Assembly: GCF_000005505.3 (NCBI RefSeq)
Contig: NC_016133.3
Span: 31,055,008-31,119,007, forward strand
From: Brachypodium distachyon
Taxonomy: Eukaryota > Streptophyta > Magnoliopsida > Poales > Poaceae
Direction of reading: 5' to 3'
Length of the DNA: 64,000 bases
The notes beneath the pieces were generated by a model. The model had not been told where the DNA came from and made no database searches. It worked only from the letters and a program-made list of their open reading frames with translations. The first letter of the stretch is position 1; the number at the start of each line of letters is the position of its first letter. This document shows, one piece after another, positions 23,190-34,650 of the stretch. Position numbers and translations under genes: made by a program.

Positions 23190-23580
23190 TATGGTTTTTG
23201 CTACATGTGAAGAAGGCTATGAGTTTTATCGGCAATACGCCAGGGAAGCCGGATTTGGAATTAAGAAACATAAGAACAAGACGATGTCACGCCTGTATGC
23301 TTGCTCTAGGCAAGGTTCAAGTACATTTTACAAGACGGGCGGGGAGCGCAAATGTGCAAAAATGTCAAAGAGGGTTGGTTGCAAGGCTGCCGTCAAGATC
23401 AAGCTGAAAGGAACTAAATGGTTCTACGAGAATGTAGAGTTGGAGCATAACCATGCTCTCAACCCTAATCCATGTGAGGTGAAGCACATGCGTTCACACA
23501 AGAACAAGGATCCGGTAATTATGGAATATGTTGATGATCTTCAGCAAAGTGGCGTCTCCCATATCGCAACCACGAATGTA
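23190..23580 (+). pseudogene. Second copy of the FAR1-domain exon (fragment)
   Basis: A direct copy of about 16576-16966, nearly identical. It has no 5' exon and breaks off after ATCGCAACCACGAATGT. It keeps AAGAACAAGGATCCGG where the long copy has AAGATCCGG, so the reading frame MRSHKNKDPVIMEY is intact here. It therefore records the state before the 7-bp deletion in the main gene. It is the first segment of the composite junction. Confidence 0.88.
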
Positions 23581-23967
23581 AGTCATTGCTTGTAAGTCAA
23601 AAGAATATACAGAATTGGCTTATGAAAAGAATATACATAATTTAGCCACGTCTTAGACCTCAATGTCAATAGAATGTACAGATTTCAGAGTTACAAACGG
23701 TAGAACTGGAAGGCTGGTTAATCATCCCAAAGTTTTCGGACAGAAATGGGCAGCAAGGAGACTGGAAGTGGGTTGTCCAGCTATTGCGTTTCATAGAAAT
23801 GAATATATGGCAAGATCTGCACTTTGGAATCTAGACAGAATGTAGTAGTACATATTCTCTTGCATAACAGGTTCAATCCCTCCATCTGATGACAATCAGA
23901 AATGGGCAGCAAGGAGACTGGAAGTGTGCTATGTAATATATTCACAAAATGATGAGGTGCTATGTAA
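23581..23967. other. Mosaic junction of copied segments between loop and arm 2
   Basis: Read left to right after the FAR1 fragment: 23583-23896 is an inverted copy of 19771-20081; 23897-23926 repeats 23741-23770 (AGAAATGGGCAGCAAGGAG); 23924-23956 is a direct copy of 19726-19758 (GTGTGCTATGTAATATATTC); 23957-23967 repeats GTGCTATGTAA once more; then arm 2 starts. Neighbouring pieces overlap by a few bases at some joins (for example GTG). This is what serial template switching would leave. Confidence 0.85.
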
Positions 23968-25017
23968 CAGATCATTTTGGATGCATTACTAGTCTCCATT
24001 AAACATAATCTGGTTAATTAGTACTTAAACAACAACTACATCGGTGCATCATGAATCATTCTAAATCCAATGCAGGATAACTTTTTCAGAAACACAAACC
24101 TCAAACAATGTGGTGCGTGCCTTGCGCTCGTGCTGCACCTTGCCGAGATGGAGTTGAAAACGTGAATGAGCCAGCCGTTCTCGTCCGCCGGCCGCTGATC
24201 GCTGTGGTAGAGTTTTGGATTTTGGGGGCTTGCAGTTGGGCGGCTTCCGTTCTTTTCGTTGCGTGGAGTTTGGGAATGGGCAGTACTCGAGACAGACGAC
24301 GATCCTCATAGTCACAGGTTGCGCGAGCGACCGAGCTGCTGGGCTGGTGTCTGGGCTGCCATGTCGTGCGCCATGTGGGCTGTATTTTGTTGGGCTGAGC
24401 CTAGGGGTGCTTCTATTGCAAAATCATTATCTTTTATTTTTTGTTGGGACAATTGTAATTAAAAGCATTTTTATTCTTATAACTGGTTCTAAAGAAAATT
24501 ATATTGCAGATCCTACCATACCTAATACTCCATCTAAACAAAGGAGTAATGTGGGAGGGCAATATAGACTTGTCAAATCCGTAAAAAAAACACAACACAA
24601 CACTAGCTTTCTTCGCCGCGGATGTGCCCGATCGCCGCCCTCTTCCTGTGGTGCCGCACTCGCCATCTATACTCTATTAGATACCCAGGGTGTAGACTAA
24701 CTATTTTTCACCCTGGTCGATCTAACGAGCCGGACGACGGGACCAACCCTGGCCACTCGACCGAGCCAGACGCCCCATGCGACGTAATTTTTTTAAATAA
24801 ATTATGACGGGAGACGGGCAACGGTAGCAAGAAGCGTCATCATCATCCACTATTGAGTGTCGACCGAGGTTGTACATTCCTCCATCTCGTCCCGCTCTTG
24901 CTCAGCCTGGTATTCCGCTGAAGATAAAGATTGATATATTCATTAGGTTTAACTCATGACATAAGTTTCCAGACAATGGGTAAGTATAAAGGGAACAAAA
25001 CCGACCAATGGTGCACC

Positions 25018-25473
25018 TAGGCAGTGCTATACCGCCTGACCGCCGGCGTAAATGGCCAACAGTTAGGTGTTCGTCGATGATTGGGCCAAGGACAAAACAC
25101 AGCTCATGGCCTTGCTTAATATTGTAAATGTTCGCGAACATCTCCCAATCGCCTCCGAGGTAGAATTTTGCTCCTCTTTTTTTTTCCTCGAACTCGTACC
25201 ATTCATGAAGTGGTTCCATTTCCAATTTCATCTCGCCCCTCCAATAACGAGTGAAGTGGTCCCCATATTTACAAGGTATGACCTACACATATGTAATTAA
25301 TATTAGAACATGTTAATGAACAACTTCTGATGATCAGTGATAGGGCTTACCATGCGAGTCTTGAAATCTGCAGATATGGTGAACCAGTTGAGGAGTTCAA
25401 ATGAAAACCCGAGATCGCACATGTACTGCGGATAATTACAAACGTTGCAGTGGTCTAGGTCTGTGTCTGCCAT
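25018..25473 (-). CDS. B3-domain protein gene, arm 2 copy, open
   Basis: Mirror of the arm 1 gene: exon 1 25473-25351, exon 2 from 25282 downward. The codon that is TGA in arm 1 reads TGG (Trp) here at 25241-25243, so FTISADFKTRM-VIPCKYGDHFTRYW runs on into KLEMEPLHEWYEFEEKKRG and GGDWEMFANIYNIKQG without interruption. Arm 2 differs from arm 1 in several residues (E for V, G for A, H for D). The 3' end and terminal exon are uncertain. If expressed it would be a small single-B3 nuclear DNA-binding protein, with no other domain visible. Confidence 0.5.
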
Positions 25474-25915
25474 TGTTAATACAATCTACAAGCTATAGCC
25501 GTGCATCTATTTATATCGACAAAATTATGATCTAGTGAATTTCTAACCACTCAAAAATAGCAATCCGGTGATTTATGAATCAACGTGACCAAGCAACAGA
25601 GCCTTCTGAACCACTCGATCGCTTGCCGTAATTTAAGGTCGTACTAGCTGACTAGCATCCTATGTTGTTATAAGCTGCAACGTAACTTTCTTACGTCTCA
25701 TGCAAACACAGCGGACACTCCTCACAAATTATGCCCCCTGCTGCCTCAACGTAAACTTCTTACGGTGCATGCAGATGCCGAACGAGACGTGAGCTCGCTG
25801 CTGCTGCCTCAAACGTGCGCTCGCTGCTACTACTCCGGCGTAAATTTGTTACGTCGCATGCAGATACCGAGACGAGACGTGCGCTCGGTGCTACTACTCC
25901 CCGACGTAAATATTT
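25198..25915. repeat. 718-bp direct repeat, arm 2 proximal copy
   Basis: Mirror of 13875-14592, with differences at the positions opposite 14040 (C for A) and 14549 (G for A). It overlaps the 5' part of the arm 2 B3 gene. Confidence 0.88.
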
Positions 25916-27195
25916 TTACGTCGCATGCAGATTAATATTCACGGTCCGTGCGGCGGGGTCGTGTGGCGCGGTGCGGGGCGGTCGCTCCAGCAAACCTGGC
26001 GCGTATTCTGCACCCAGGGAGTCAAATAGCGCGATATATATATAGAGAGAGGGCAGGACTAAACAGGAACCTACCTTAAGACCAACCCGCACGCCCCGAT
26101 CCACTCCCGATCGAGCACCCCAACCCGCGCGCCGCCGACCCCGCCCGACCCCGCACCCCGACCCGCACGCTGCCCGCCCCGCACCCCGACCCGAACGCCG
26201 CCGGCCTCGCACCCCGACCCGAACGCTGCCGACCCTGCGCCCGGACAAAGAAACAGTGGACGGTATTTCTATGATATATTTTTAACCGCTAGTCGGAATG
26301 ATGCAAATGATACAGCGTTGGAAATCTATGAACTAGGCGCAACTTTTTCGTTTATAAAGGTTTTGCTAGTTCTTTACGGTTTAAGAGCAGATTTCAAATT
26401 ATCGTCCGCTGGATGCGACCAAACAAAAAACAACGGACGGTATTTCTACGATATATTTTGAACTACAAGTCGGAATGATGCAAATGATACGGCATTGGAA
26501 AGCTACGAACTAGTCGCAACTTTTTTGTTAATAAAGTTTTTGCTAATTCCTTACGGTTTAAGAGCAGATTTCAAATTACCGTCCGCTGTTTGAAACCGTC
26601 AGAAAGTTCACAGGTTATAAACGAGGAAGATACAAGCGGCGGATGTTTAGAAACCGCCAGGAAGTTCACAGTCAATAAAAAAAATGAAGTTCACTAGCGT
26701 ATTTTAGGGGATTTCAAAACGTTCACGTCCGTGGACGTCCTTCTTCTCTGCGCGAGCAAAGATACAGGCGACGGAGATTCAGACACAGTCAGGAAGTTCA
26801 CAGTATATAAAAGGAAGTTCACTCGTGTATTTAGGGAAGTTCAGTACATTCACGCCCGGAGACATCCTTTTTCTCCGGCGCGGGCAAAAATTACAGGTGA
26901 CGGAGGTTCAGAGACTGTCAGGAATTTCAGTCTATAAAATGAAAGTTCACTCGTTTACCGATGGAAGTTAAGAACGTTCACGCCTATAGACCTCATTCTT
27001 CTTTGACGCGGGCAAAAATTACTGGTTGCGGAGGTCCCACAGCTGTGGATTGGAATTTTCAGATCTGCACCTAATTTGGGTTTTCACCCCAAACAAATGA
27101 GAACGCACCGAACTATAGCACATGTGTGCACTGCTGAACTGCATGAAATACTCTTTTATGTTCAAAATCTGATAGACGGGTCATGTGTCTATCAA
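25916..27195. repeat. Nested tandem repeats, arm 2
   Basis: Mirror of 12595-13874: the GC-rich minisatellite at about 26100-26235, two units near 178 bp at about 26250-26590 and three units near 125 bp at about 26650-27045. I found no difference from arm 1 here. Confidence 0.7.
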
Positions 27196-27913
27196 ACCAT
27201 TCATGAAGTGGTTCCATTTCCAATTTCATCTCGCCCCTTCAATAACGAGTGAAGTGGTCCCCATATTTACAAGGTATGACCTACACATATGTAATTAATA
27301 TTAGAACATGTTAATGAACAACTTCTGATGATCAGTGATAGGGCTTACCATGCGAGTCTTGAAATCTGCAGATATGGTGAACCAGTTGAGGAGTTCAAAT
27401 GAAAACCTGAGATCACACATGTACTGCGGATAATTACAAACGTTGCAGTGGTCTAGGTCTGTGTCTGCCATTGTTAATACAATCTACAAGCTATAGCCGT
27501 GCATCTATTTATATCAACAAAATTATGATCTAGTGAATTTCTAACCACTCAAAAATAGCAATCCGGTGATTTATGAATCAACGTGACCAAGCAACAGAGC
27601 CTTCTGAACCACTCGATCGTTTGCCGTAATTTAAGGTCGTACTAGCTGACTAGCATCCTATGTTGTTATAAGCTGCAACGTAACTTTCTTACGTCTCATG
27701 CAAACACAGCGGACACTCCTCACAAATTATGCCCCCTGCTGCCTCAACTTAAACTTCTTACGGTGCATGCAGATGCCGAACGAGACGTGAGCTCGCTGCT
27801 GCTGCCTCAAACGTGCGCTCGCTGCTACTACTCCGGCGTAAATTTGTTACGTCGCATGCAGATACCGAGACGAGACGTGCGCTCGGTGCTACTACTCCCC
27901 GACGTAAATATTT
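27196..27913. repeat. 718-bp direct repeat, arm 2 distal copy
   Basis: Mirror of 11877-12594, including the truncated B3 exons at 27471-27198. It keeps the TGA at the Trp position, as both arm 1 copies do. One difference from arm 1 is seen opposite position 11917. Confidence 0.88.
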
Positions 27914-28006
27914 ATGTAAGCAAATCAAGTAAGCAACATTAATCAAATCAAGTAAGCAACATTATGTAACGATAAATGATACAATAACAACAAGCAATGC
28001 CATTAC

Positions 28007-31000
28007 CTTAAGACCTCTTCTTAAATTAGCCTCCTCAGCTTGCAACTGCAGAAGATATGTCATCAGAAATGAATGAAGCAACAAAATGCTAAACGTTACT
28101 AGCTTGCTAAAAAGTAAACAATCGCACTTACGTTGTGATCGTCAAAAAATCCAGCCGGTATCCTAGGTCCACTAAATGGACAAAATCTTTTCATCACATG
28201 GCCACCAGCGTAACCAACATCATTGGGGTGCTTCATATCAGCATTTCCATTGTTTTTACAACCAAAGCAGTTACCTTAATTTTAGAAGGTAAGAGACAAA
28301 GAAGGAAATTTGTCAACGACTGCCAGATAAACCAACCAGGCACAAGAAAAATTGCTTAACAACAGAATGTAGTAAAACATGCATAGCTGGTCATTGCACA
28401 TGGCCGTACACAGTTTGAGATGTTAAAGAAGTAAAGCTCGAAGATAATGGATAAGATGAAAAAAGAGGCAAACAAATAGGTTAACGCAGTGAAGATTTGA
28501 AACAGAAACACATTTGCAATACTATCTAACACATGAGTTGAAGTTAGTGCAACCCCAGTGACCCACAAATTGTATTTCAGCAATAATTAAGTGATGAAGA
28601 CAAGAGTACTAGGATAGCAAAAATAGGTAAGATAAGAGTATAGAATACCAACAAATAGGTAAGTAAGATAAGAGTATATACCATTATCAGTAGGTTTAAG
28701 ACTGCATAAACAGCTGACAGGTAATTCTTCAGATTGTCCTTTCATAAATATGACTTCAGCAAAAAAGAGATTGTAACAAACTGCCCCTTCAGGCTTTGCA
28801 GTGAAATTGATATGATGGTAACAATTCTGGAAATCACCCTCAAAAATTGATTGGTAGTACACCACATCTTTGAGAGCATATGCAAGATCCTAAAGTAATA
28901 AGCATGGATTCAATGAGCCATTAATCAGTATATATGAGTTAAAAACAGGGCATTTTTTTTAGAGCAGGAGGAGGGGACAGAGAGCAAACCCCCGAAAGAT
29001 GGTTATCCTCATTGTACTTGTCCACCAAAGCAAGAACCAACTGGCGCTGCCTATCACGGATTTCATCAACTGGTTCTGATCTCAAACGTCTCTTCCTTGT
29101 GCCGTCAGGCCAGTAAAGACATTGTCGTACAGCCGATGTCCACTGGAGAAACATTATCCTCTGTAAACCTAGTTTACATCATAACATTCTATAGATTAGT
29201 ACATTACACTTTCTCATAAGTACATACAATACAAAGTGACACTAAGAACTCTTTCAATGTCATGAGCACGGTCCACAAAATGTTGTTGAACAGCAATCAA
29301 AGATCTTATGCAGATTTCTATTGTGGAAGAAAGAAATGGGAAACAAGACGGGAGGAATGGATGCTATATGGGCTCAACAACCAGGAAATTCAAGGTATGA
29401 ATCAGGTTTTCTGTCTACTCATGTCTGCCATATTAGTTCCCCTAGCGCTTTGCAAAAATTGACTAAGGCGTCACCTCGCTTCGCGCTTTGAGCAACTAGG
29501 CGTCGAGGCGCCCCCCCAACGCCTTAAAGCACCTGGACGCTGTGAAAACCATGGCATAATGAACAAAAATAAAACTGAACTATTTACATGCCTACAAGTT
29601 GTCAATTCATATACATCGACTTGTTAAGAAAAAGGTACCCATCCTTCATTTCAAACCCCTAACCCGGTGTGCTATTACCACACTGTTTACCGATTAGTCA
29701 ATGGGACTTATTGTTCTGGGTACCAGTACAGTTTAGTGCACGATGAAACAGAGTTGTGTGGGTGTGCCTGGTTAAAAGCTAAGCAATTGTACAGTTTATG
29801 ATTGAGATAAAAAATATACAGATATAAATACAGTGTGGTAGCTTTTCTCACATATACAGTTACAAAAATGCATGTTTTTCAACTTTAGAAGGTCTCAAAA
29901 TGGGAACGTAAGAAACAATGTAGGCTGGTACTTCTTTTCCTATCAACTTGTCAGCTTTTCTCTACTCTAACTTAGGACTATTCCTCATTTTCCTGATAGA
30001 TATCATAAAAACATTGATTATCTTCCATGGAGTACATCACAGAAGCACGTGGCAACATAGCTCTGTTTTAATGTAATCAATTGCAAGCATGCACACAAAT
30101 TAAACCGTAGGATTGAAAATCTAGAAGTTGGCAAACTTTACATTTTTGGATCCTGGCGGTCATGGAGGTAGCGCCTGATGGCTTCCGCAGCTTCATCTTG
30201 TGTTTTAAATGGCCCGCCCACATGAGGATACGTGTGGTAACATCCCGCATGATCGATCCTAATGTAAAAGTCAATTCCCCAGTAAAGCTGTTTCCAGTGC
30301 AAGAGAGGTGGCCCAAGAGAAGGGCAAAGGCGGCGCCCTGGTGGCTTATGAGGTACCAAGAAGGTGCATCAACAGACGTAGAAAGGCAGGACCATGGTTT
30401 CTGCTGCTGAGTGCACCAATATGGGGGGGCGTAAGCAGCAGTGAAGGCCGAAAACCCAGATGGTGTCATCTCGTTGCTGAGCATCGGGTTAGAGAACAAG
30501 ACATCATGTCCAAGCAGCATTTGTGGTGCAATGTTGTGCACTCCTGATGATGGATCAGGCAGATGCTCCTTCTCCTCACACCTGAAGCAGAACAAGAAGA
30601 CATGCTTGATGAGTACAAAGACAGTTCATCTTATATATCTTAGGAGATGAATGAATGATCTGTATTATCATTGTGCTAGATGTGGAACAATAAAGCTTTA
30701 TATTTTCTGTGTTAAAAAAAACTTCGTAACCAAATCTACCGACTTTAATACTAGTCTACTATACGACATCTACCGACTTAAAATCCCGAAAGATGCACGA
30801 GCCCCATCTATCTACGGACAAAACAATTCGATTTCGGCCAGGCTGGATATCCGAAACCCCAAAGGATGCAAGAGCTCGCCACATTAATCGGTAGACAAAA
30901 CAATACTAATTAATTACTAAGACACAACAACAAAATTTCGACGAAAACTGACGATGAAGAGGCGCCGGTGTTGCGTGGCGGCGCCGGCGGCTGACGGCGG

Positions 31001-31128
31001 AACCGGCGGGTGCCTGGCGTGGAGCCGCGCGGAATAAAGTGGCCGGGCCGGGTCCCGTTGGCGGGGACAAAGATGCTACGAGACACCATGCCGTTACCGA
31101 TGATTCTTGGTGGATGCTCCTCCTCCAT
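28007..31128 (-). pseudogene. DUF3615-family gene, arm 2 copy, 3'-truncated
   Basis: Exact mirror of the arm 1 gene: possible first exon from 31128, conserved block ending at 30138, then exons 29160-28990, 28889-28682, 28274-28132 and 28045-28007. I found no coding difference from arm 1. As in arm 1 the terminal exon is absent, because the intron meets the 718-bp repeat at 27913. The truncation is therefore older than, or part of, the event that copied the arm. Confidence 0.75.
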
Positions 31129-31514
31129 GGGTGGTGCTGGCGGGGAGGAACACGCACGGCGATGCGGGTCCCGTTGGCGGGGACAAAGATGCTACTAGAT
31201 AGCTAGGGTTTGGTGATCTCGATTCTGTTTCGAACGGGAGAGGAGGGGAGGGGCAAGCAGTTCGGCTCGTGATCTTATTAAGGCGGTGGCACGGATCGGA
31301 GCCAATAATGCGTGCCTGCGTCCGCTGGTTGAGAGGGGCTGGACTGGACCCCGGAAGCGCCGACCCAACCCGAGACTGATGGGCCCTGAGTTGACGTCCA
31401 AGTAGATACTAGGCCCAGTGTCTTTTGACCCCGCTGAAGGCCGGGTCTTTTTAAGCAGAGAAGTTACGGTACGGGTGATGTTCCCCTAAAAAAAAGGGTA
31501 CGGGTGATACAGCC

Positions 31515-31830
31515 ACAGGAGTATACATGTGCATGGGTGGCCCGGCCTGACCGGCCCGGCCCGGCCCGGCCAGAAGCCAGTGTATCCGGTCGGGGCCGGG
31601 CTTCACTTTTCTCCCCAAAGCCCAGCCCGAAAGCCTGAAAAAAAAGGCCGAAATGGCTTAAATTGATATTTTTAGGAAAAATATGTATAAAAATACATTT
31701 TTTTATTCTGAAAATAATTATTTTAATGTTTAAATTTCCTATTTTCCGGTCTTCGGGCCGGGCCGGGCTCGGGCTTCAGGTTTGACCGTCGGGTTTTTAT
31801 GAAGCCCGGCCCGGGGTTTGCCTAGGTATA
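31515..31830. mobile_element. GC-ended fold-back element, arm 2
   Basis: Mirror of 7960-8275. The one mismatch noted in this part of the arms (GTATACCTAGG here against GTATACCTGGG in arm 1) lies at its end. Confidence 0.4.
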
Positions 31831-32845
31831 CATTGGAGTACGAAAAACTAACGATCTTTTGGTTTGTGATTATATTTGTCCTGATAAAATTTGACGTCCT
31901 ACGAAGATTTGGCGTTTGTTTGTTTGGATATAAAAAAGTTTGTTACCCGTAGAATCTTGCAAATTCACCCCTCAAACCCTTCTTGCAAAAATTTTGGCCA
32001 CCCAAAGGCAAACAAATCATTGACAATATTTTGGTTAGCTAATGCTTGCCAAATTTTGGTATGGCAACTCTTGGCACAAACCAAACATATCCTAAACCCT
32101 ACCTCTCACCTTTGAAGAAAGATTTGGTCTCCAGCGGTTATCCTCATCTCTAGCATCTTAACTTTTTTCTTTCTTTTAGGTTTGTGTGTTCTTCGCGGTG
32201 ACATCATTACGTGGAGATGACGTTGTATAGAAGATTGAGTCCTGACTCCGTTCTCATTTTGGTGTAGGCATCGCAGCCTACACCATGGAGTCAATGATTA
32301 TCGTAGCTCATCTTTTGGTGTTTTTGGTCTCTTTTCTTCACAATTCATTGACGAAGCAGCGGTTTCACGACTTGCAATAGTGCGTTAAACGATCTTATGT
32401 TTTCACTGTTTGAGGTGAGCGTCTCATGCGACTTATCAAAATATATAAGATTAGTCCAGCTTGTGCAATGATGGTGTTCTGCAATTTCGTCACCAAATAC
32501 CTGGAGAAATATTAAGATGCGAAGGATGGGTCTAGTGATGTTGACTTCCTTTTTTACGCAAAATAAAGATTTTATAGATCACAGAGTACTACCTAAATAC
32601 CTTACACATATATTTAGGTGGAGATTCTATCCCCTAAAAAAGTACCTTACAAATAAAGAAAATTAGACTATTTTCCACAGATAAATTAGACTAAAAGACC
32701 ACCATTATATTTGGTACTAAATTAATCTTAGCTTTGATAACAAACATCACCGCCATATTAGTCTTTTGCAATAGATTTGATTACTTTTATTAAAAGTAGG
32801 TGAAAATGTATTATGAAGAGCAAGTGATGGGAGAAACACCTCTTG

Positions 32846-34650
32846 GGGAGTTGGGGTTCGGCTGTCTTAGCGGCTACGTACCGAGGTATGTGCAACGCTT
32901 GCCAGCTTGCATCGCCCAAGTCAGCCCTGCTTGGATGTCCTTTATTGTTGCAGCTCTAGTCGTGGGAGAGGTTTTCTATCGGCCGACCAGACGTTACGGG
33001 TGATCACGCTAACCCTGAGCAAGAGTTGTTTGACTTAGAACACATCGACCTGCCTACTTTTGTGACAATTTGGACACGTAACAAGGTATGTCGAATGTAA
33101 AATTTATACATTAGTTTACATAAACCATGAATGAAGCTAACTTCTTCTTTTTACAGAGACGCTTTGCACACGATCAGGTCAGGAATTGCTACCCATCATT
33201 CAACGAGTAGTTCGACGTGTTGCACTCTGAGGCGGTTGTCTGGGAGCCGTACACACAGGACGCCATCGATGTTAGATACCCTGGCGGGATGTCCACGGTC
33301 TGCACGAGAGATTACGCTTACTGGATGACAAAATCAAAGATCATCTTTGACGTCTGCGTGGAGGAGATGGCCCAGCAGAGGGTCATGAGGCAGTTTGGGG
33401 CACGCCAGTTGGTCGTTCCTCTATCAACGGAGGATCCACTTCCACCAATCATCCACAAGTATGTGCAGTTCTACAAATTATGATTGTCGTTCAGAATTGT
33501 CCATAATTTAATTGTTCAATTTTCTATTGCGATCTCAGGTTTACCAGGAAGGGAAGTAACAGGACCCAGACTCAGTGCCTGCAGAGGGTTCAGACGTACG
33601 TCACAGAGTGGGAGACTGCGACGACACGGGTTTGGCCATTGGAGGCCTTTGATCTCGATCTATTCAATGGCTATTTGCAGAGGTACATGACAGCTACCCG
33701 ATTGAGCATCATTCAACACTCTCACTCGCAGGAGATAGCCGAGCCGAGTTTGCAAGATATGTACCCTAGCCAGTCTACTTCAGGCTCTAGACAGCACGCG
33801 GTAAATATTTTCTCTTAACATAATGCATGTGTTTGTTACGTACTTTGCCATATATATGTAATACTCTTCGTGCCAATTGCAGGCTCAGTTGACACAGGAT
33901 TTACAGGCCGAGTTCGCTGCGTATGGACGTTTGCTTTCGACCGGTCCACTTCTACTACCACGGGAGCCGCACCAGTCCTAGCTAAGACGAATGGAGCAGA
34001 AGCAGCTACGCTCTGTTTACGCGGCTATCATGTGCACCCGCACTTCGGACATCGTTCACCACCAGGCATCCGTACGGCCCCCGCGTCCCTCCACGCACCA
34101 GCAGCGGCCACGTCAACAGGAAGCACCGCACCTCCGACACCACCCGCGTCCACGTCTACTAGAGCAGTCGACGCCCAGGCCACCACCTCTTGAGCAGGCC
34201 GGAGGATCGTCATGGCACTAGCCGCAGTCTTCTTTCGACTATTGGCACCAGCAACATTAGGCTATTTTGTAGTCTCCTCCGCCCCTATGCATGTGGTATC
34301 GTTGGATTGACACGGAGATGCCAGATTGGGCGGTGGAAGAGATTAACACAAGGTCGCGAAGTGCATGGCAGCGTTTCCACGCGAAGGAGCGTGCGGCAAA
34401 AGCTGCAGCCCAGGAAAAAGAGGAGCAAGAGAGAGAGAGCTCAAAGAGCATAGGGAGGAACAACGTCGTTACTTTGATGAAGCACTGAGGAAAAACAGGG
34501 AGAAAGCGCTTCGCATGCAAGAGGACGAACGAAGGCGCAAGGATGCTCGTGAGGCAGAAAGGGAGAGGCAAAGAGAAAGGGCCGCCGTGGCAAAAGTTGC
34601 AGAGGAACGTGGCGATACGTCTGGAAAATGGCCTAAGTGGACTCAGTAGT
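32846..34650 (+). pseudogene. Plant mobile domain (PMD) gene, 5'-truncated and broken
   Basis: The frame entering from the breakpoint reads GFGCLSGYVPRY and VVGEVFYRPTRRYG. It then needs a one-base shift to continue as DHANPEQELFDLEHIDLP up to a GTATG donor near 33087. The next exon begins near 33158 (RRFAHDQVRNCYPSFNE) and meets an in-frame TAG before FDVLHSEAVVWEPYTQDAI, RYPGG, RDYAYWMTKSKI and VEEMAQQRVMRQFGARQ, a pattern I associate with PMD/aminotransferase-like proteins of plant transposons. Further pieces follow: FNGYLQRYMTATRLS, a His/Pro-rich region at 34000-34200, and a Glu/Arg/Lys-rich coiled coil at about 34440-34647 ending KWPKWTQ-stop. The 5' end was lost at the palindrome's outer breakpoint. 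Probably non-functional. Confidence 0.7.

Larger units (their letters stand above)
15827..23965. mobile_element. Loop of the palindrome: Mutator-like element with transposase and Ulp1-like genes
   Basis: The 8.1-kb loop contains a FAR1-related/MULE transposase gene on the plus strand and a Ulp1-like protease gene on the minus strand, converging between 19605 and 20569. Mutator-like elements that carry a Ulp1-like gene beside the transposase are known in plants (the Kaonashi-type MULEs). I could not define short TIRs and 9-bp target duplications for the loop itself. The diverged inner arms (14549-15826 and 23966-25241) could be long TIRs of this element; that is inference. Confidence 0.55.
23966..32845. 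repeat. Arm 2 of giant inverted repeat
   Basis: Reverse complement of 6945-15826. The inner end (23966) is fused to the mosaic junction, and the outer end (32845) is fused within a plant-mobile-domain gene after CACCTCTTG. The DUF3615 and B3 copies, the 718-bp repeats, tandem repeats and fold-back element are all present as mirror images at 39790 minus the arm 1 coordinate. Confidence 0.97.

Noticed and set aside
23966..32845. Palindrome as a simple sequencing fold-back (missed adapter) artefact
   Set aside because: Not excluded, but less likely: an artefact would give arms meeting at a point with uniform identity, whereas here there is an 8.1-kb unique loop, a mosaic junction and a diverged inner zone.
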